Of a stretch of DNA of 54,006 nucleotides, positions 34,526 to 42,561 are shown piece after piece (position 1 is the first letter of the stretch; every line of letters starts with the position of its first letter). This DNA comes from Planctomycetales bacterium (GTDB lineage: Bacteria > Planctomycetota > Planctomycetia > Pirellulales > Pirellulaceae), in the NCBI GenBank assembly GCA_020426845.1, contig JAGQPF010000141.1, positions 1-54,006 on the forward strand, read 5' to 3'. The notes under the pieces are model-generated. The model ran no database searches. It worked only from the letters and a program-made list of their open reading frames with translations, and was not told the DNA's origin. A program made the position numbers and the translations under genes.

Positions 34526-35008
34526 TCAAAGGGAATCGAGCAGCCGGTCCGCGTCGTCGTGAGTGACCGACTTGTGCAGGTCGTCATTGGCCAGAATGCA
34601 GGGCGCGTGCTCACAGGCGCCGAGGCACTCGGCGTACTCAATCGTCAGCTTGCCGTCGGCGGTCGTCTCGCCGGGGGCGATCCCGGCCCGCTCGCACATG
34701 TGCTCGAGCAGCTCGTCGCCGCCGCGCAGCATGCAGCTGACGCTGCGGCAGACCCAGGCTCGCGTCTCGCCGTGTGGCGCATCCTGCTTGAAGAAGCCGT
34801 AGAACGTCATCGTGTCCTGGACCTGCGCCGGCGCCAGCTCCAGCATCTCGGCGATCTCCACGACGGCCTGCAGCGGCACATGCCGCAAGCGCGAGTGGAC
34901 GGCGTGCAACGCGGGCAACGTCACTGCCTGCTTCGACGGATAGCGAGGAATGTGGCGCTGGATCTCCTCGATCATCTCGTCGGTCAGGACGCGGTTGGTG
35001 TCGGTCAT
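34526..35008 (-). CDS. nuoE: NADH-quinone oxidoreductase subunit E
   Basis: A 160-residue thioredoxin-like 2Fe-2S protein. The cluster N1a ligands lie in VCRSVSCMLRGGDELLEHM (C-x4-C) and AECLGACEHAPCILAND (C-x3-C). An N-terminal helical part (YPSKQAVTLPALHAVHSRLRHVPLQAVVEIAEMLEL) is typical. It pairs with NuoF in the NADH-dehydrogenase module. Confidence 0.96.
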   Translation of the reverse strand: MTDTNRVLTDEMIEEIQRHIPRYPSKQAVTLPALHAVHSRLRHVPLQAVVEIAEMLELAPAQVQDTMTFYGFFKQDAPHGETRAWVCRSVSCMLRGGDELLEHMCERAGIAPGETTADGKLTIEYAECLGACEHAPCILANDDLHKSVTHDDADRLLDSL

Positions 35009-35090
35009 AATGGCTCCGCCTTGCGAGCGGCAGGTTTCGTTGTTGGATCAATCGGGTTGTCGCGGACGCGGGCGTCGAGGACGAGGCGGC

Positions 35091-36302
35091 TCAACGGTCC
35101 AGCTCGGCCGCAATGATGTTCAGGCTCCCGAGCACGGCGACGACATCGCTGAGCGTATGGCCGCGAATCAGTTTCGGGAACATGGAGAAGTGGATGTAGG
35201 ACGGCGGTCGGCAGCGGGCTCGATAGGCGACGTCCGAGCCGTCGCCCGCGATATAGAAGCCCAGCTCGCCGTTGGGGGCCTCGACAGCTGCGTAGCACTC
35301 CTCGTTGGGCGTCTCGAAGCCGCGGTTGGCCATCACCAATTCAAAGTGCGTGATCGTGCCCTCGATCGTTTGATACACCTGCTGCTTCGAGGGCAAAGCG
35401 GTGCGTTCGTCAACGCCCACATTCGCGGGGCCGGAGGGCAGGTTCTCGATCGCTTGAGTGACGATCTTCAGGCTCTCCCACATCTCGGCGATCCGCACGT
35501 AGTACCGTGCGAAGCAGTCGCCCGCGCGGGCGCAGCAGACCTGAAAATCGAAATCCTCGTACGCCAGGTACGGCTCGTCTTTGCGCAAGTCCCGCACCAC
35601 GCCGCTGGCGCGCGCGACCGGCCCCGAGGCGCTCCACTGCAACGCCTCCTCGCGAGTGAGCACGGCCACGTCCTTGGTGCGGTCGACAAAGATGCGGTTG
35701 CGGTTCAGCAGCCGCTCCATGTCGCGCAGCGTGTCGGGGAACGTACGCACGAAGTCGCGGATTTGCTCGATCACCTGAGGCGTGATGTCGTGCATCACGC
35801 CGCCCGTGCGAGTGTAGCTGTTGGTGAACCGCGCGCCGCACAGCGTCTCGAAGATGTTGTAGATCCGCTCGCGCTGATAGAAGGCGTACAGGAAAAAGGT
35901 GAACGCGCCCGTGTCCAGGCCCATGGCGCCGGTGGAGAGCAGGTGGTCGCTGATCCGCGCCAACTCGGAGATGATCACCCGGATGTATTTGCACCGCGGC
36001 GTCAGGTCGATTCCCAGCAGCTTCTCGACCGCGTTGTGCCAAGCCACATTGTTGGCCATGGGCGAGATGTAATTCATGCGGTCCGTCACCGTGACATACT
36101 GATTGAAGTCAAGGTGCTCGCCGATCTTCTCGAACCCCGAGTGCAGGTAGCCGATGTCGGGGATGGCGTCGACCACGCGCTCGCCGTCGAGCTTCAGCAC
36201 GATTCGCAACGTGGTGTGCGTGGCGGGATGTTGCGGGCCAAAGTTCAGCGTCCACAAATAGTCGTGGTCGCGTGTCTCGCCAGTCGGCGCCGTCGTGGCC
36301 AT
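35091..36302 (-). CDS. nuoD: NADH-quinone oxidoreductase subunit D
   Basis: A 403-residue 49-kDa-type subunit, related to hydrogenase large subunits. LNFGPQHPATHTTLRIVLKLDGERVVDAIPDIGYLHSGFEKIGEHLDFNQYVTVTDRMNY contains the quinone-site His and the Tyr of the TDRMNY motif. SHLLSTGAMGLDTGAFTFFLYAFYQRERIYNIFE, EAPNGELGFYIAGDGSDVAYRARCRPPS and SLNIIAAELDR complete the family pattern. It is separate from NuoC, not fused as in E. coli. Confidence 0.97.
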   Translation of the reverse strand: MATTAPTGETRDHDYLWTLNFGPQHPATHTTLRIVLKLDGERVVDAIPDIGYLHSGFEKIGEHLDFNQYVTVTDRMNYISPMANNVAWHNAVEKLLGIDLTPRCKYIRVIISELARISDHLLSTGAMGLDTGAFTFFLYAFYQRERIYNIFETLCGARFTNSYTRTGGVMHDITPQVIEQIRDFVRTFPDTLRDMERLLNRNRIFVDRTKDVAVLTREEALQWSASGPVARASGVVRDLRKDEPYLAYEDFDFQVCCARAGDCFARYYVRIAEMWESLKIVTQAIENLPSGPANVGVDERTALPSKQQVYQTIEGTITHFELVMANRGFETPNEECYAAVEAPNGELGFYIAGDGSDVAYRARCRPPSYIHFSMFPKLIRGHTLSDVVAVLGSLNIIAAELDR

Positions 36303-36389
36303 GCTTGTTCCTTAGGGAAGTGTTTGGACGGTCCCGAGCCTGGAGTTGGTCAACTCGCAAAGCCGAGTGGGCGGCGTCCGACGCGAACG

Positions 36390-36881
36390 TTACGCTTCGC
36401 CGCGCGTAATAACGGGAAAATTGTGACGCTCACCCCGGCCTTGCAGGGGATAGTCCTTGCGGAGCGGGTGAGCCGTAAACTCCTCGGGAAGCAACACGCG
36501 TCGCAAATCGGGATGGCCCGCAAAGACAATCCCGAACATGTCCCATACTTCGCGCTCCATCCAATTGGCGCCGGCCCAGAGCGGTGTCACCGACGCCACC
36601 GTCAAATCCGGCTCGTTGAGCATCACGCGAATCGTCAGTCGCTTGGCCGACTCCGCCCCGGCCAGCAGATACACCAGGCCGAAGCGGTCCCGTGCGCCGC
36701 GATAGTTCAGGTAGTCGACGCAGGTCACGTCCACTAACAGGTCGAAGCCGTGCTCGTCGCGCAGCGACTGCATCGCCGCATACAGCGAGGCTGCGTCGAG
36801 TGTGACTCGCGTCTGGCCGCGAAACTCGGACACAACGCCGCCATGCGCTTGCACGAGATGGTCAACTGCCGCAGCGGTCAT
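36390..36881 (-). CDS. nuoC: NADH-quinone oxidoreductase subunit C
   Basis: A 163-residue 30-kDa-type subunit. FDLLVDVTCVDYLNYRGARDRFGLVYLL and PLWAGANWMEREVWDMFGIVFAGHPDLRRVLLPEEFTAHPLRKDYPLQGRGERHNF are diagnostic. It is structural, in the Q module with NuoB and NuoD. The 104-bp gap to nuoB has an A-rich stretch with GGAAAG-type short repeats. Confidence 0.96.
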   Translation of the reverse strand: MTAAAVDHLVQAHGGVVSEFRGQTRVTLDAASLYAAMQSLRDEHGFDLLVDVTCVDYLNYRGARDRFGLVYLLAGAESAKRLTIRVMLNEPDLTVASVTPLWAGANWMEREVWDMFGIVFAGHPDLRRVLLPEEFTAHPLRKDYPLQGRGERHNFPVITRGEA

Positions 36882-36985
36882 GGGGAGGGTCCGGGGCTAA
36901 TGGAGCTGGCGAAAGGCTGGAAAGCGGATGGAAAGTCAATGGAAAGCGAAAGCCGGGACAGGGCGGCGACTGGGCAATGAAGGAA

Positions 36986-37561
36986 CTAGCTGGTTGCGCG
37001 GGGATGAAATATCGGCGCCTGTCCAATCACGGGCAGCTCGGTGAGCGCCCGCTTGGGACGCTGTCGCTCGCCGGTGTTGAACTCCGCGCCCGTGATCGTG
37101 CCGCGTTGTTGAATCTGATACTCCTGGAGGTCGATGATCGCCTGGATCAGCTGCTCCGGTCGCGGCGGGCAGCCCGGCACATACATGTCGACGGGAATAA
37201 AGCGGTCGATGCCTTGCACCACGCTGTAGGTGTCAAACACGCCGCCCGACGATGCGCACGCGCCCATCGAGATGCACCACTTGGGCTCGTGCATCTGATG
37301 CCAGATCCGTTGCAGCACCGGCAGCATCTTCATCACGACGCGCCCCGCCACGATCATCAAGTCGCATTGCCGCGGGCTGAAGCGGAACACCTCGGCGCCG
37401 AACCGCGCCAAGTCGTGCCGGCTGGCGCCGGTCGCCATCAGCTCAATGCCACAACACGCCGTTGCGAACGGCATCGGCCACAAGCTGTTCTTGCGGCACC
37501 AATTGGCCAACGTGTCGAGCTTGCTGACCACGACATTTTCAGGCAGTTCCACTGCTAACAC
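36986..37561 (-). CDS. nuoB: NADH-quinone oxidoreductase subunit B
   Basis: A 191-residue carrier of cluster N2. Tandem cysteines are in [26 protein letters not shown]. The other ligands are in [23 protein letters not shown] and [19 protein letters not shown]. It donates electrons to quinone at the NuoB/NuoD/NuoH interface. It starts 18 bp downstream of nuoA. A short C-terminal extension ([20 protein letters not shown]...) follows. Confidence 0.97.
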   Translation of the reverse strand: MLAVELPENVVVSKLDTLANWCRKNSLWPMPFATACCGIELMATGASRHDLARFGAEVFRFSPRQCDLMIVAGRVVMKMLPVLQRIWHQMHEPKWCISMGACASSGGVFDTYSVVQGIDRFIPVDMYVPGCPPRPEQLIQAIIDLQEYQIQQRGTITGAEFNTGERQRPKRALTELPVIGQAPIFHPRATS

Positions 37562-37579
37562 TCCCGGAGTCTTGAACGC

Positions 37580-37966
37580 TCAGCGCCAACGAAACAGCCC
37601 TTTGCGCCAGGCGTACACCAGCCCCAACGCAAGCAGCGTGACAAACACCATCACTTCGCCAAAGACCAGCAAGCCGAGATCGGCGCCCGACTTGGCGAGC
37701 CCATCGGGGTGCTTGTTGGCCACGGCCCACGGATAGAGAAACAGCAGTTCGACGTCAAACAGCAGGAACGCGATCGCGACGAGATGGAACCGGACGTCAA
37801 ATCGCCTGCGGGCATCGTGGATCGGATCCATGCCGCTCTCGTACGGCATCTGCTTGACCGCGCCTTCCCGCTTGGGGCCCAATAGCGAGCCGACCGAAAG
37901 CAGGACCACTCCGAGAGCTGCTGCGATCGCGATGAACAACAAAATCGGTAGCAGGGAGGCCGTCAT
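37580..37966 (-). CDS. nuoA: NADH-quinone oxidoreductase subunit A
   Basis: A 128-residue, three-span membrane subunit. Signature features are PYESGMDPIHDARRRFDVRFHLVAIAFLLFDVELLFLYPWAV and a third helix LLVFGEVMVFVTLLALGLVYAWRKGLFRW. First gene of the nuoABCDEFGHIJKLMN operon. The upstream 500 bp holds the probable promoter and operator region. Confidence 0.96.
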   Translation of the reverse strand: MTASLLPILLFIAIAAALGVVLLSVGSLLGPKREGAVKQMPYESGMDPIHDARRRFDVRFHLVAIAFLLFDVELLFLYPWAVANKHPDGLAKSGADLGLLVFGEVMVFVTLLALGLVYAWRKGLFRWR

Positions 37967-38058
37967 GGCGTTGGTGATCGCGGAGAAGGGTGGGATGAAA
38001 GCGGGGTGGAGCGGCTGCGACTTGGCTGTGTTTCGGCTTCAAGTGCATATTGTGAAAC

Positions 38059-38072
38059 AAGTTGCGCAACTT
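38059..38072. promoter_or_regulatory. 14-bp perfect palindrome next to the CRP-like site
   Basis: AAGTTGCGCAACTT, about 95-105 bp upstream of the nuoA start, abutting the CRP-like operator at 38071. It could bind a second dimeric regulator or overlap the promoter spacer. Confidence 0.5.
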
Positions 38073-38090
38073 TGTGAATTCTGTCACAAA
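38071..38090. promoter_or_regulatory. CRP/FNR-family-like operator upstream of nuoA
   Basis: TTTGTGAATTCTGTCACAAA: arms TTTGTGA and TCACAAA separated by six bases, an exact match to the TGTGA-N6-TCACA form bound by CRP-type regulators. It lies about 105-125 bp upstream of the nuoA ATG. On the minus strand TTCACA and CACAAT, 18 bp apart, could serve as -35 and -10, which would place the site over the -35. Confidence 0.6.
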
Positions 38091-38145
38091 GTAGACGCGA
38101 ACGAAAGCCACTTGAATAGCCCCGATCTTATCGGTGGGGTGTGGG

Positions 38146-38162
38146 GTGGTCAACATGACCAC
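38146..38162. promoter_or_regulatory. 17-bp inverted repeat in the nuo upstream region
   Basis: GTGGTCA-ACA-TGACCAC, perfect 7-bp arms, about 180 bp upstream of nuoA. Either an operator or a small hairpin. No regulator is assigned. Confidence 0.35.
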
Positions 38163-38228
38163 ACAAGCGGTAGCTCCGCGTTTGCACGCTGGGTCCGCTT
38201 ACTTTGCGCCTTGTCTTTCAACGCGAGT

Positions 38229-38357
38229 CGCCAGCCTGGTGATCCTACCGAAGGGGCACACAGGTGGCGCGAGACGAAGACTGGCGGTCAAGAAATGAAA
38301 GTGCCCTCCACAGGCGGGGCAGGTACCTATGGAGGGCGGAGGGCGAACCCTCACGGA
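38229..38357 (+). other. Structured intergenic segment, possible RNA
   Basis: The gap between nuoA and the M20 gene contains consecutive stem candidates: CGCCA..CCTG pairing with CAGG-TGGCG (about 38229-38268), an 8-bp stem GCCCTCCA/TGGAGGGC around 38302-38338, and GAGGG-CGAA-CCCTC at about 38339-38352. It does not match tRNA, SRP RNA, RNase P or tmRNA signatures that I know. The bases from 38358 to the M20 stop are G-rich on the plus strand without further structure. Confidence 0.3.
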
Positions 38358-38467
38358 TGATCATGACAAAGGATGTGGATCTAGGGAAGCCCACTTACCC
38401 ATACATTGGGGGAGTTGGGGGAGTGGAGTTGGAAGCAAGTGATTCAGCCGGCGATTCAACCAGTTGG

Positions 38468-39634
38468 TTAGTGGGCCGCCAACATGAAATTCACCAGCGC
38501 TGTGGTGGTGTCCTCAAGCTGTTTCACCGCAATCCATTCATCGATCGTGTGCGCTTGAGCGATCGAGCCTGCGCCAAAGACGACGCATGGAACGTGCGGG
38601 GCGAGACGAGACGCGTCGGTGCCGAACGGGACGCCAATCTTGCGGCCTGCCGCGCCAACCGACCGTGCCGCTCGGGCCAGCCGTTCGGCCATCTCTCCAT
38701 TCGCCTCATCGGACAATCCTCGCGACTCGAGGTAGGGCGGCTCGTGCACAATCTTTTCGCCAGCGAGATCCAGCGAGGCGAGAAAGTGGGTGACGTCGCC
38801 CTGTGCCGCAGCGGGTGACTCGCCGGGCAGCAGCCGACGATCGATTTCAATTTCGCAAGCGTCGGGCACGAGATTGACGCCCACGCCTCCTCGGATCGTT
38901 CCCACGCTGAGGGTTGGCCGGCCGAGCAGCGGATGGGCAGGTCGTCGGGCCAGCACTTCGTCCTGATATCGCTGGAGCGCGGAGACCACGGCAGCCATGC
39001 GGTAGATTGCGCTATCGCCCTCGTGGGGCGCCGAGCTGTGAGCCGCCCGGCCGCGTGTGCGGCAGGTCCAGCGGAGCACCCCTTTGTGGGCCACCACCAC
39101 ATCCAACTCCGTGGGCTCGGCCACGATGGCGATGTCCGGACGAGGCAACTCGCCGGACTCCCAGATCTGCGGCAGCGCGATCGCGCCCGCGCCGCCTTGC
39201 TCTTCGTCGACCGTGCACGCCAGCATCAACGACGATCGCTGCTGTGGGGAGGTGGCCGACAATTCGCGCAATGCGGCGAGCATGCAGGCCATCGTGCCTT
39301 TCACGTCGCAGGCGCCACGACCATAAAGTCGCCCCTCGCGAAGCTCGCCTCCAAACGGCTCGATCACCATCCCTTCCACGGGAACGGTGTCCTGATGCAC
39401 CTCCCACAGCACGACCCCGGGCAGTTCTCCCGGCAGCCAGAACACGACGTTGTCGCGACTCGGCGCGACCTGCTGGCGCTTGACCCGCAACTGGTGCTCT
39501 CGGCCCCACGTCTCCAGAAAGTCGGAGACGCGGGACTCGCCGTGGATGAGGGAGCCTTCCGGCAAGGGCTTGCCCATTGGGCTGACGCTGGCCAGACGCA
39601 CCAGTTGTTGTGCGAGGGAGATTGCTTCGTGCAT
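38468..39634 (-). CDS. M20 family metallopeptidase (ArgE/DapE-type deacylase)
   Basis: A 388-residue di-zinc amidohydrolase from ATG 39634, with GAGG 8 nt upstream. VVLWEVHQDTVPVEGM gives the first metal His and Asp. GRGACDVKGTMACMLAAL gives the bridging Asp. ACTVDEEQGGAGA gives the catalytic and metal Glu pair. EPTELDVVVAHKGVLRWTCRTRGRAAHSS covers the dimerisation-domain entry, and AQAHTIDEWI has the final His. It most resembles acetylornithine deacetylase; DapE or a related N-acyl hydrolase is possible. It is monocistronic. Confidence 0.85.
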   Translation of the reverse strand: MHEAISLAQQLVRLASVSPMGKPLPEGSLIHGESRVSDFLETWGREHQLRVKRQQVAPSRDNVVFWLPGELPGVVLWEVHQDTVPVEGMVIEPFGGELREGRLYGRGACDVKGTMACMLAALRELSATSPQQRSSLMLACTVDEEQGGAGAIALPQIWESGELPRPDIAIVAEPTELDVVVAHKGVLRWTCRTRGRAAHSSAPHEGDSAIYRMAAVVSALQRYQDEVLARRPAHPLLGRPTLSVGTIRGGVGVNLVPDACEIEIDRRLLPGESPAAAQGDVTHFLASLDLAGEKIVHEPPYLESRGLSDEANGEMAERLARAARSVGAAGRKIGVPFGTDASRLAPHVPCVVFGAGSIAQAHTIDEWIAVKQLEDTTTALVNFMLAAH

Positions 39635-39816
39635 CGAACGGACCTCGATCCCGGAGGGAAAACGGTGAGACGACGGGAGGTGGGGAAATTCCGGTTTTGA
39701 CAGTTGTCCGAGATTTTCCACTCATGACGGCCCCGAGGCTAGGCCGATCCATACAAACAATCACAGTCAGTTTTCACGGCCGCCTGCCGTGACCAACAAA
39801 TCCGAGGGGGGAAATC

Positions 39817-40146
39817 ATGGTCCGACGCGCGATGCTCTCGCTGGTCGCCGCCCTAGTGCTTTGCGCTGCGGTGACCACCAGCCTGCCGGCACAGCAGCCG
39901 CAGGGTTTCGGCCGCACCTGGGGCAATACCAACGGTCCCAGCGACTGGAACCGCTTTTACCACTACCCGTACGTGTACTATCCGCACAACTATTGGAGTC
40001 CCGAGTACTTCAAAAGCCGCGATAGCATGTACTACCGCTACCCGGCCGAAATGCGGATTCCGGTTTACAACAAGCAGTGGCACAACCCGTTCCCCGCGGG
40101 CCGTCCCTATCACTGGGGCAACCACTTCATCCTCGACCAGCTGTAA
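39817..40146 (+). CDS. Small secreted Tyr/His/Trp-rich protein
   Basis: 109 residues with signal peptide MVRRAMLSLVAALVLCAAVTTSLPAQ, then an aromatic-rich mature part: FGRTWGNTNGPSDWNRFYHYPYVYYPHNYWSPEYF, YYRYPAEMRIPVYNKQWHNPFPAGRPYHWGNHFILDQL. AGGGG precedes the ATG. I recall near-identical short proteins in Pirellula/Rhodopirellula genomes, some carrying a calmodulin-binding annotation that I would not rely on. No enzyme motif is seen; a structural role at the cell envelope is only a guess. Confidence 0.75.
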   Translation: MVRRAMLSLVAALVLCAAVTTSLPAQQPQGFGRTWGNTNGPSDWNRFYHYPYVYYPHNYWSPEYFKSRDSMYYRYPAEMRIPVYNKQWHNPFPAGRPYHWGNHFILDQL

Positions 40147-40154
40147 TCGAATCG

Positions 40155-40174
40155 GGCGACCCTTGTGAGGCCCG
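40155..40174 (+). repeat. Half copy of the 45-bp dispersed element
   Basis: GGCGACCCTTGTGAGGCCCG, matching the right half of the 45-bp unit including the GAGGCCC arm, 9 bp after the stop of the small secreted protein gene. It is followed by GGTGATCCGGTGAACCGGTGATTCGG, a locally repeated ACCGGTGA motif. Confidence 0.8.
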
Positions 40175-40342
40175 GTGATCCGGTGAACCGGTGATTCGGT
40201 TTGCGAGGATGCTCCGGCGGATATCGGATGGGACGCCCAGCCGCCAAAACACCGGCGCTAACGTGGCGGAACAACGAGGCAACGCGACAGGCGGCGCATG
40301 AGCGTCGCCTGTTGGCGTTCTTGTCCGACCGTTTCGAGCACC

Positions 40343-41140
40343 CTACGCTTCTTCCTCGTAGCGTGGATGCTCGCCCGCGGCGAGCTCGCGCTCCCACTGT
40401 TCCATCAGCGGCCAATCCACGGCGCAAGTGCCGAAGTCGGCCATGTGCGTGTACCGCTCGAGTCGCGCGATCGTCTCGTCGAGCAACGCGTTGTCCTTGG
40501 CGAAAATCGGGCCGTGGCTCGGGAGCAGCCATTGGACGTCGCTCTCGCGAATTCGTTGCAGCGACTGGATGAACTTGGTCAAGTCGCTCCCATGGTGAGC
40601 GTCGATGGCGCCGACACAGCCGTCTCGATAGATGTTGTCGCCGCTGAGCAGCAGGTCGCCCATGCGAAAGGCGAGTTGGCTGTCGGTGTGCCCCGGCGTA
40701 AGCCAGACCTCCAGCTCGACGTTGCCGACGCGCAGGATGTCGCCGTCTTCCAACAATTGGTCGACCTGCACCGGAGGCATCTCCATCGAGATCTCCTGCG
40801 CCTCGATCTCCGCGAAGGTCTTCAATTTGTCGCCCGTCTTCAGCGACTCCGCGGCCAGCCGGTGCGCGGCGACCGGGGCGCGGAGGATCTGCGCGGTTTT
40901 CGCGAGTCCCTGGATGTGATCGACGTCCGCGTGCGTGGCCACCAGCAGCTTGCACTGCGAAAACGGAAAGTCCAGCTCGCGAATCATCGTGACGATTTCG
41001 TCGACCATCTCCTCGTAGCCGATGTCAATCAGGATCCACTCGGACTCATCGAAGACGAGATAGACGTTGCAGCCGAGGACATGCCCCGCCTGATGATTGA
41101 TTTCGAGAACATGAGGGAAGAGAGGCTTCCGTTTCAGCAT
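40343..41140 (-). CDS. Metallo-beta-lactamase-fold hydrolase
   Basis: A 265-residue protein from ATG 41140 ([16 protein letters not shown]). The MBL metal motif reads [11 protein letters not shown], HxDxDH and not the usual HxHxDH. Other ligands are in [12 protein letters not shown] (His), [12 protein letters not shown] (bridging Asp) and LLPSHGPIF (His). The fold resembles glyoxalase II-like hydrolases; the altered second ligand suggests a different metal geometry. The substrate is unknown. Two REP-like palindromes lie upstream. Confidence 0.82.
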   Translation of the reverse strand: MLKRKPLFPHVLEINHQAGHVLGCNVYLVFDESEWILIDIGYEEMVDEIVTMIRELDFPFSQCKLLVATHADVDHIQGLAKTAQILRAPVAAHRLAAESLKTGDKLKTFAEIEAQEISMEMPPVQVDQLLEDGDILRVGNVELEVWLTPGHTDSQLAFRMGDLLLSGDNIYRDGCVGAIDAHHGSDLTKFIQSLQRIRESDVQWLLPSHGPIFAKDNALLDETIARLERYTHMADFGTCAVDWPLMEQWERELAAGEHPRYEEEA

Positions 41141-41319
41141 CAAGCAATCCTTTTCGGCCTGCGCCGCCTGCGGAGATCGGCGGCAGCACGCATCGAACGA
41201 GGGGCAAAACTCACTCCGGTGATTGGTGTTCCCAACCTCCGACAATCTACGGCGGCCGACTCTCGATGGCAACCGACGCGATCGTGCTAGGCTTGGGCGG
41301 AGGAGGCAGCTTGTCGTGG

Positions 41320-41388
41320 TGCAGGCTGCCAGCCTGCAACCTCTGCCCAAAACCACAATCAATTTCAATCACAGGCTGGCAGCCTGTG
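41320..41388. repeat. Two REP-like palindromes
   Basis: TGCAGGCTGCCAGCCTGCA (41320-41338) and CACAGGCTGGCAGCCTGTG (41370-41388), 9-bp arms each, the same family as the cluster between nuoF and nuoG. They lie in the 292-bp gap between the MBL gene start and the 3' end of the epimerase gene. Confidence 0.95.
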
Positions 41389-41432
41389 CCACGGTTGTGC
41401 CAGCCGGCTGTTAAGGCGACATTTCAACGGCC

Positions 41433-42368
41433 TCAACCGCTCGACCTCGCGTCATCCGCTGCGACATCCGCTGCGACAATCGCTCGCAATCCCGCCTCGC
41501 AATCGGGATAACGGAGCGTCAAACGCAGCTCGTCGAGCAACAGTCGATTCGATACCCGCTTGTCGCCGGCATTGCGCGAGGTGGTGGCGAGGGATGTCGG
41601 ATCGGCCACGCCGACAAATTTCGGTGGCGGCGCCCCGGCGACGGTCGCGAGCGTCCGGTAGTAGTCGCGCCGGCGCGCCGGGTGGCCGTCCGACACGCAA
41701 AAGACGCGGGAGCCGTGTGGCTGCGTGCAGACCGCACGCACCACGTTGACCACATCGTCGACATGAATCAGGTTTAACCAACTGTCCGCCGGGGTGGGCA
41801 GCGGCGTGCCCGCTCGCAGATTCGCCAGTCGCGGCACACGGCCGGGACCATAAATGCCCGCCAACCGCAAGATGACGTGCGCGGCGCGGGACCAAGGGTG
41901 CTCCGCCAGCATCGCCTCGGCGCCGGCGCACGCTCGCCCGCCTTCACGCTCGGGGGACACGGCCGTGGTTTCATCCACCCACTCGCCCCCGTGGTCGCCA
42001 TAAACTCCCGTGGAGCTCAGGTAGATCAGTCGCCGCAGCGGCTCCCCACAGCTTGCCAGCTGATTCAGCACGTTGCCGAGCCCGTCGCAGTACACGTCCT
42101 CAATCGGCAGCCCGCAGTGTCGGTCGAATCCGACGGCAAAGAGCAAGGTGCCGTCGTCGTCCAGCCGCAGATCGGCCAGCGACTCTGCCTTGGTTATGTC
42201 ACCCACGACGGGACGGCAGCCGAGTTGCCGGAGCTCGCCGGCTCGCCGTTCGCTACGAGTCAAGGCAGTGACGTGCCGAATCGGCCCCCAGGCCGAGCGT
42301 TCCGGATCCGATCCCAAAATGTCTCGCGCGACACGGAGTCCAACGTAACCACAGCCGACAATTAACAT
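41433..42368 (-). CDS. NAD-dependent epimerase/dehydratase-like SDR (YeeZ-type)
   Basis: A 311-residue extended-SDR fold. The dinucleotide-binding MLIVGCGYVGLRVARDIL lies at the N-terminus, with VVGDITKAESL, LIYLSSTGVYGDHGGEWVDETT and VILRLAGIYGPGRVPRL. The classical YxxxK is not evident, as in YeeZ-type proteins. The C-terminal NRLLLDELRLTLRYPDCEAGL is a family motif. The role is unassigned. The 3' end contains a short ATCCGCTGCGAC tandem duplication. Confidence 0.8.
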   Translation of the reverse strand: MLIVGCGYVGLRVARDILGSDPERSAWGPIRHVTALTRSERRAGELRQLGCRPVVGDITKAESLADLRLDDDGTLLFAVGFDRHCGLPIEDVYCDGLGNVLNQLASCGEPLRRLIYLSSTGVYGDHGGEWVDETTAVSPEREGGRACAGAEAMLAEHPWSRAAHVILRLAGIYGPGRVPRLANLRAGTPLPTPADSWLNLIHVDDVVNVVRAVCTQPHGSRVFCVSDGHPARRRDYYRTLATVAGAPPPKFVGVADPTSLATTSRNAGDKRVSNRLLLDELRLTLRYPDCEAGLRAIVAADVAADDARSSG

Positions 42369-42561
42369 CAGAGAACTCGGAGCAAAGGAATCACTCGGTC
42401 AAATCAAGGTCCGACAAATCTTGCCCGGTTGTGACGGCCGATGCACCCCCCGTCTGGAGGAATTGCCGAATCGAGAAGCGAGCCAAGGTGAGAATCTGCG
42501 GGGCGAATACGTTATGATCAAAGATGGATATCGCCTTCTCCGCGACCGCCAGGAGCCCCCG

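Noticed and set aside
34950-36737. A 595-codon plus-strand frame
   Set aside because: Antisense to nuoC, nuoD and nuoE; no motif supports it.
38291-38360. Possible RNase P, SRP or tmRNA gene
   Set aside because: A few short strings looked suggestive, but the defining conserved segments of these RNAs are missing. It was kept only as an uncharacterised structured region.
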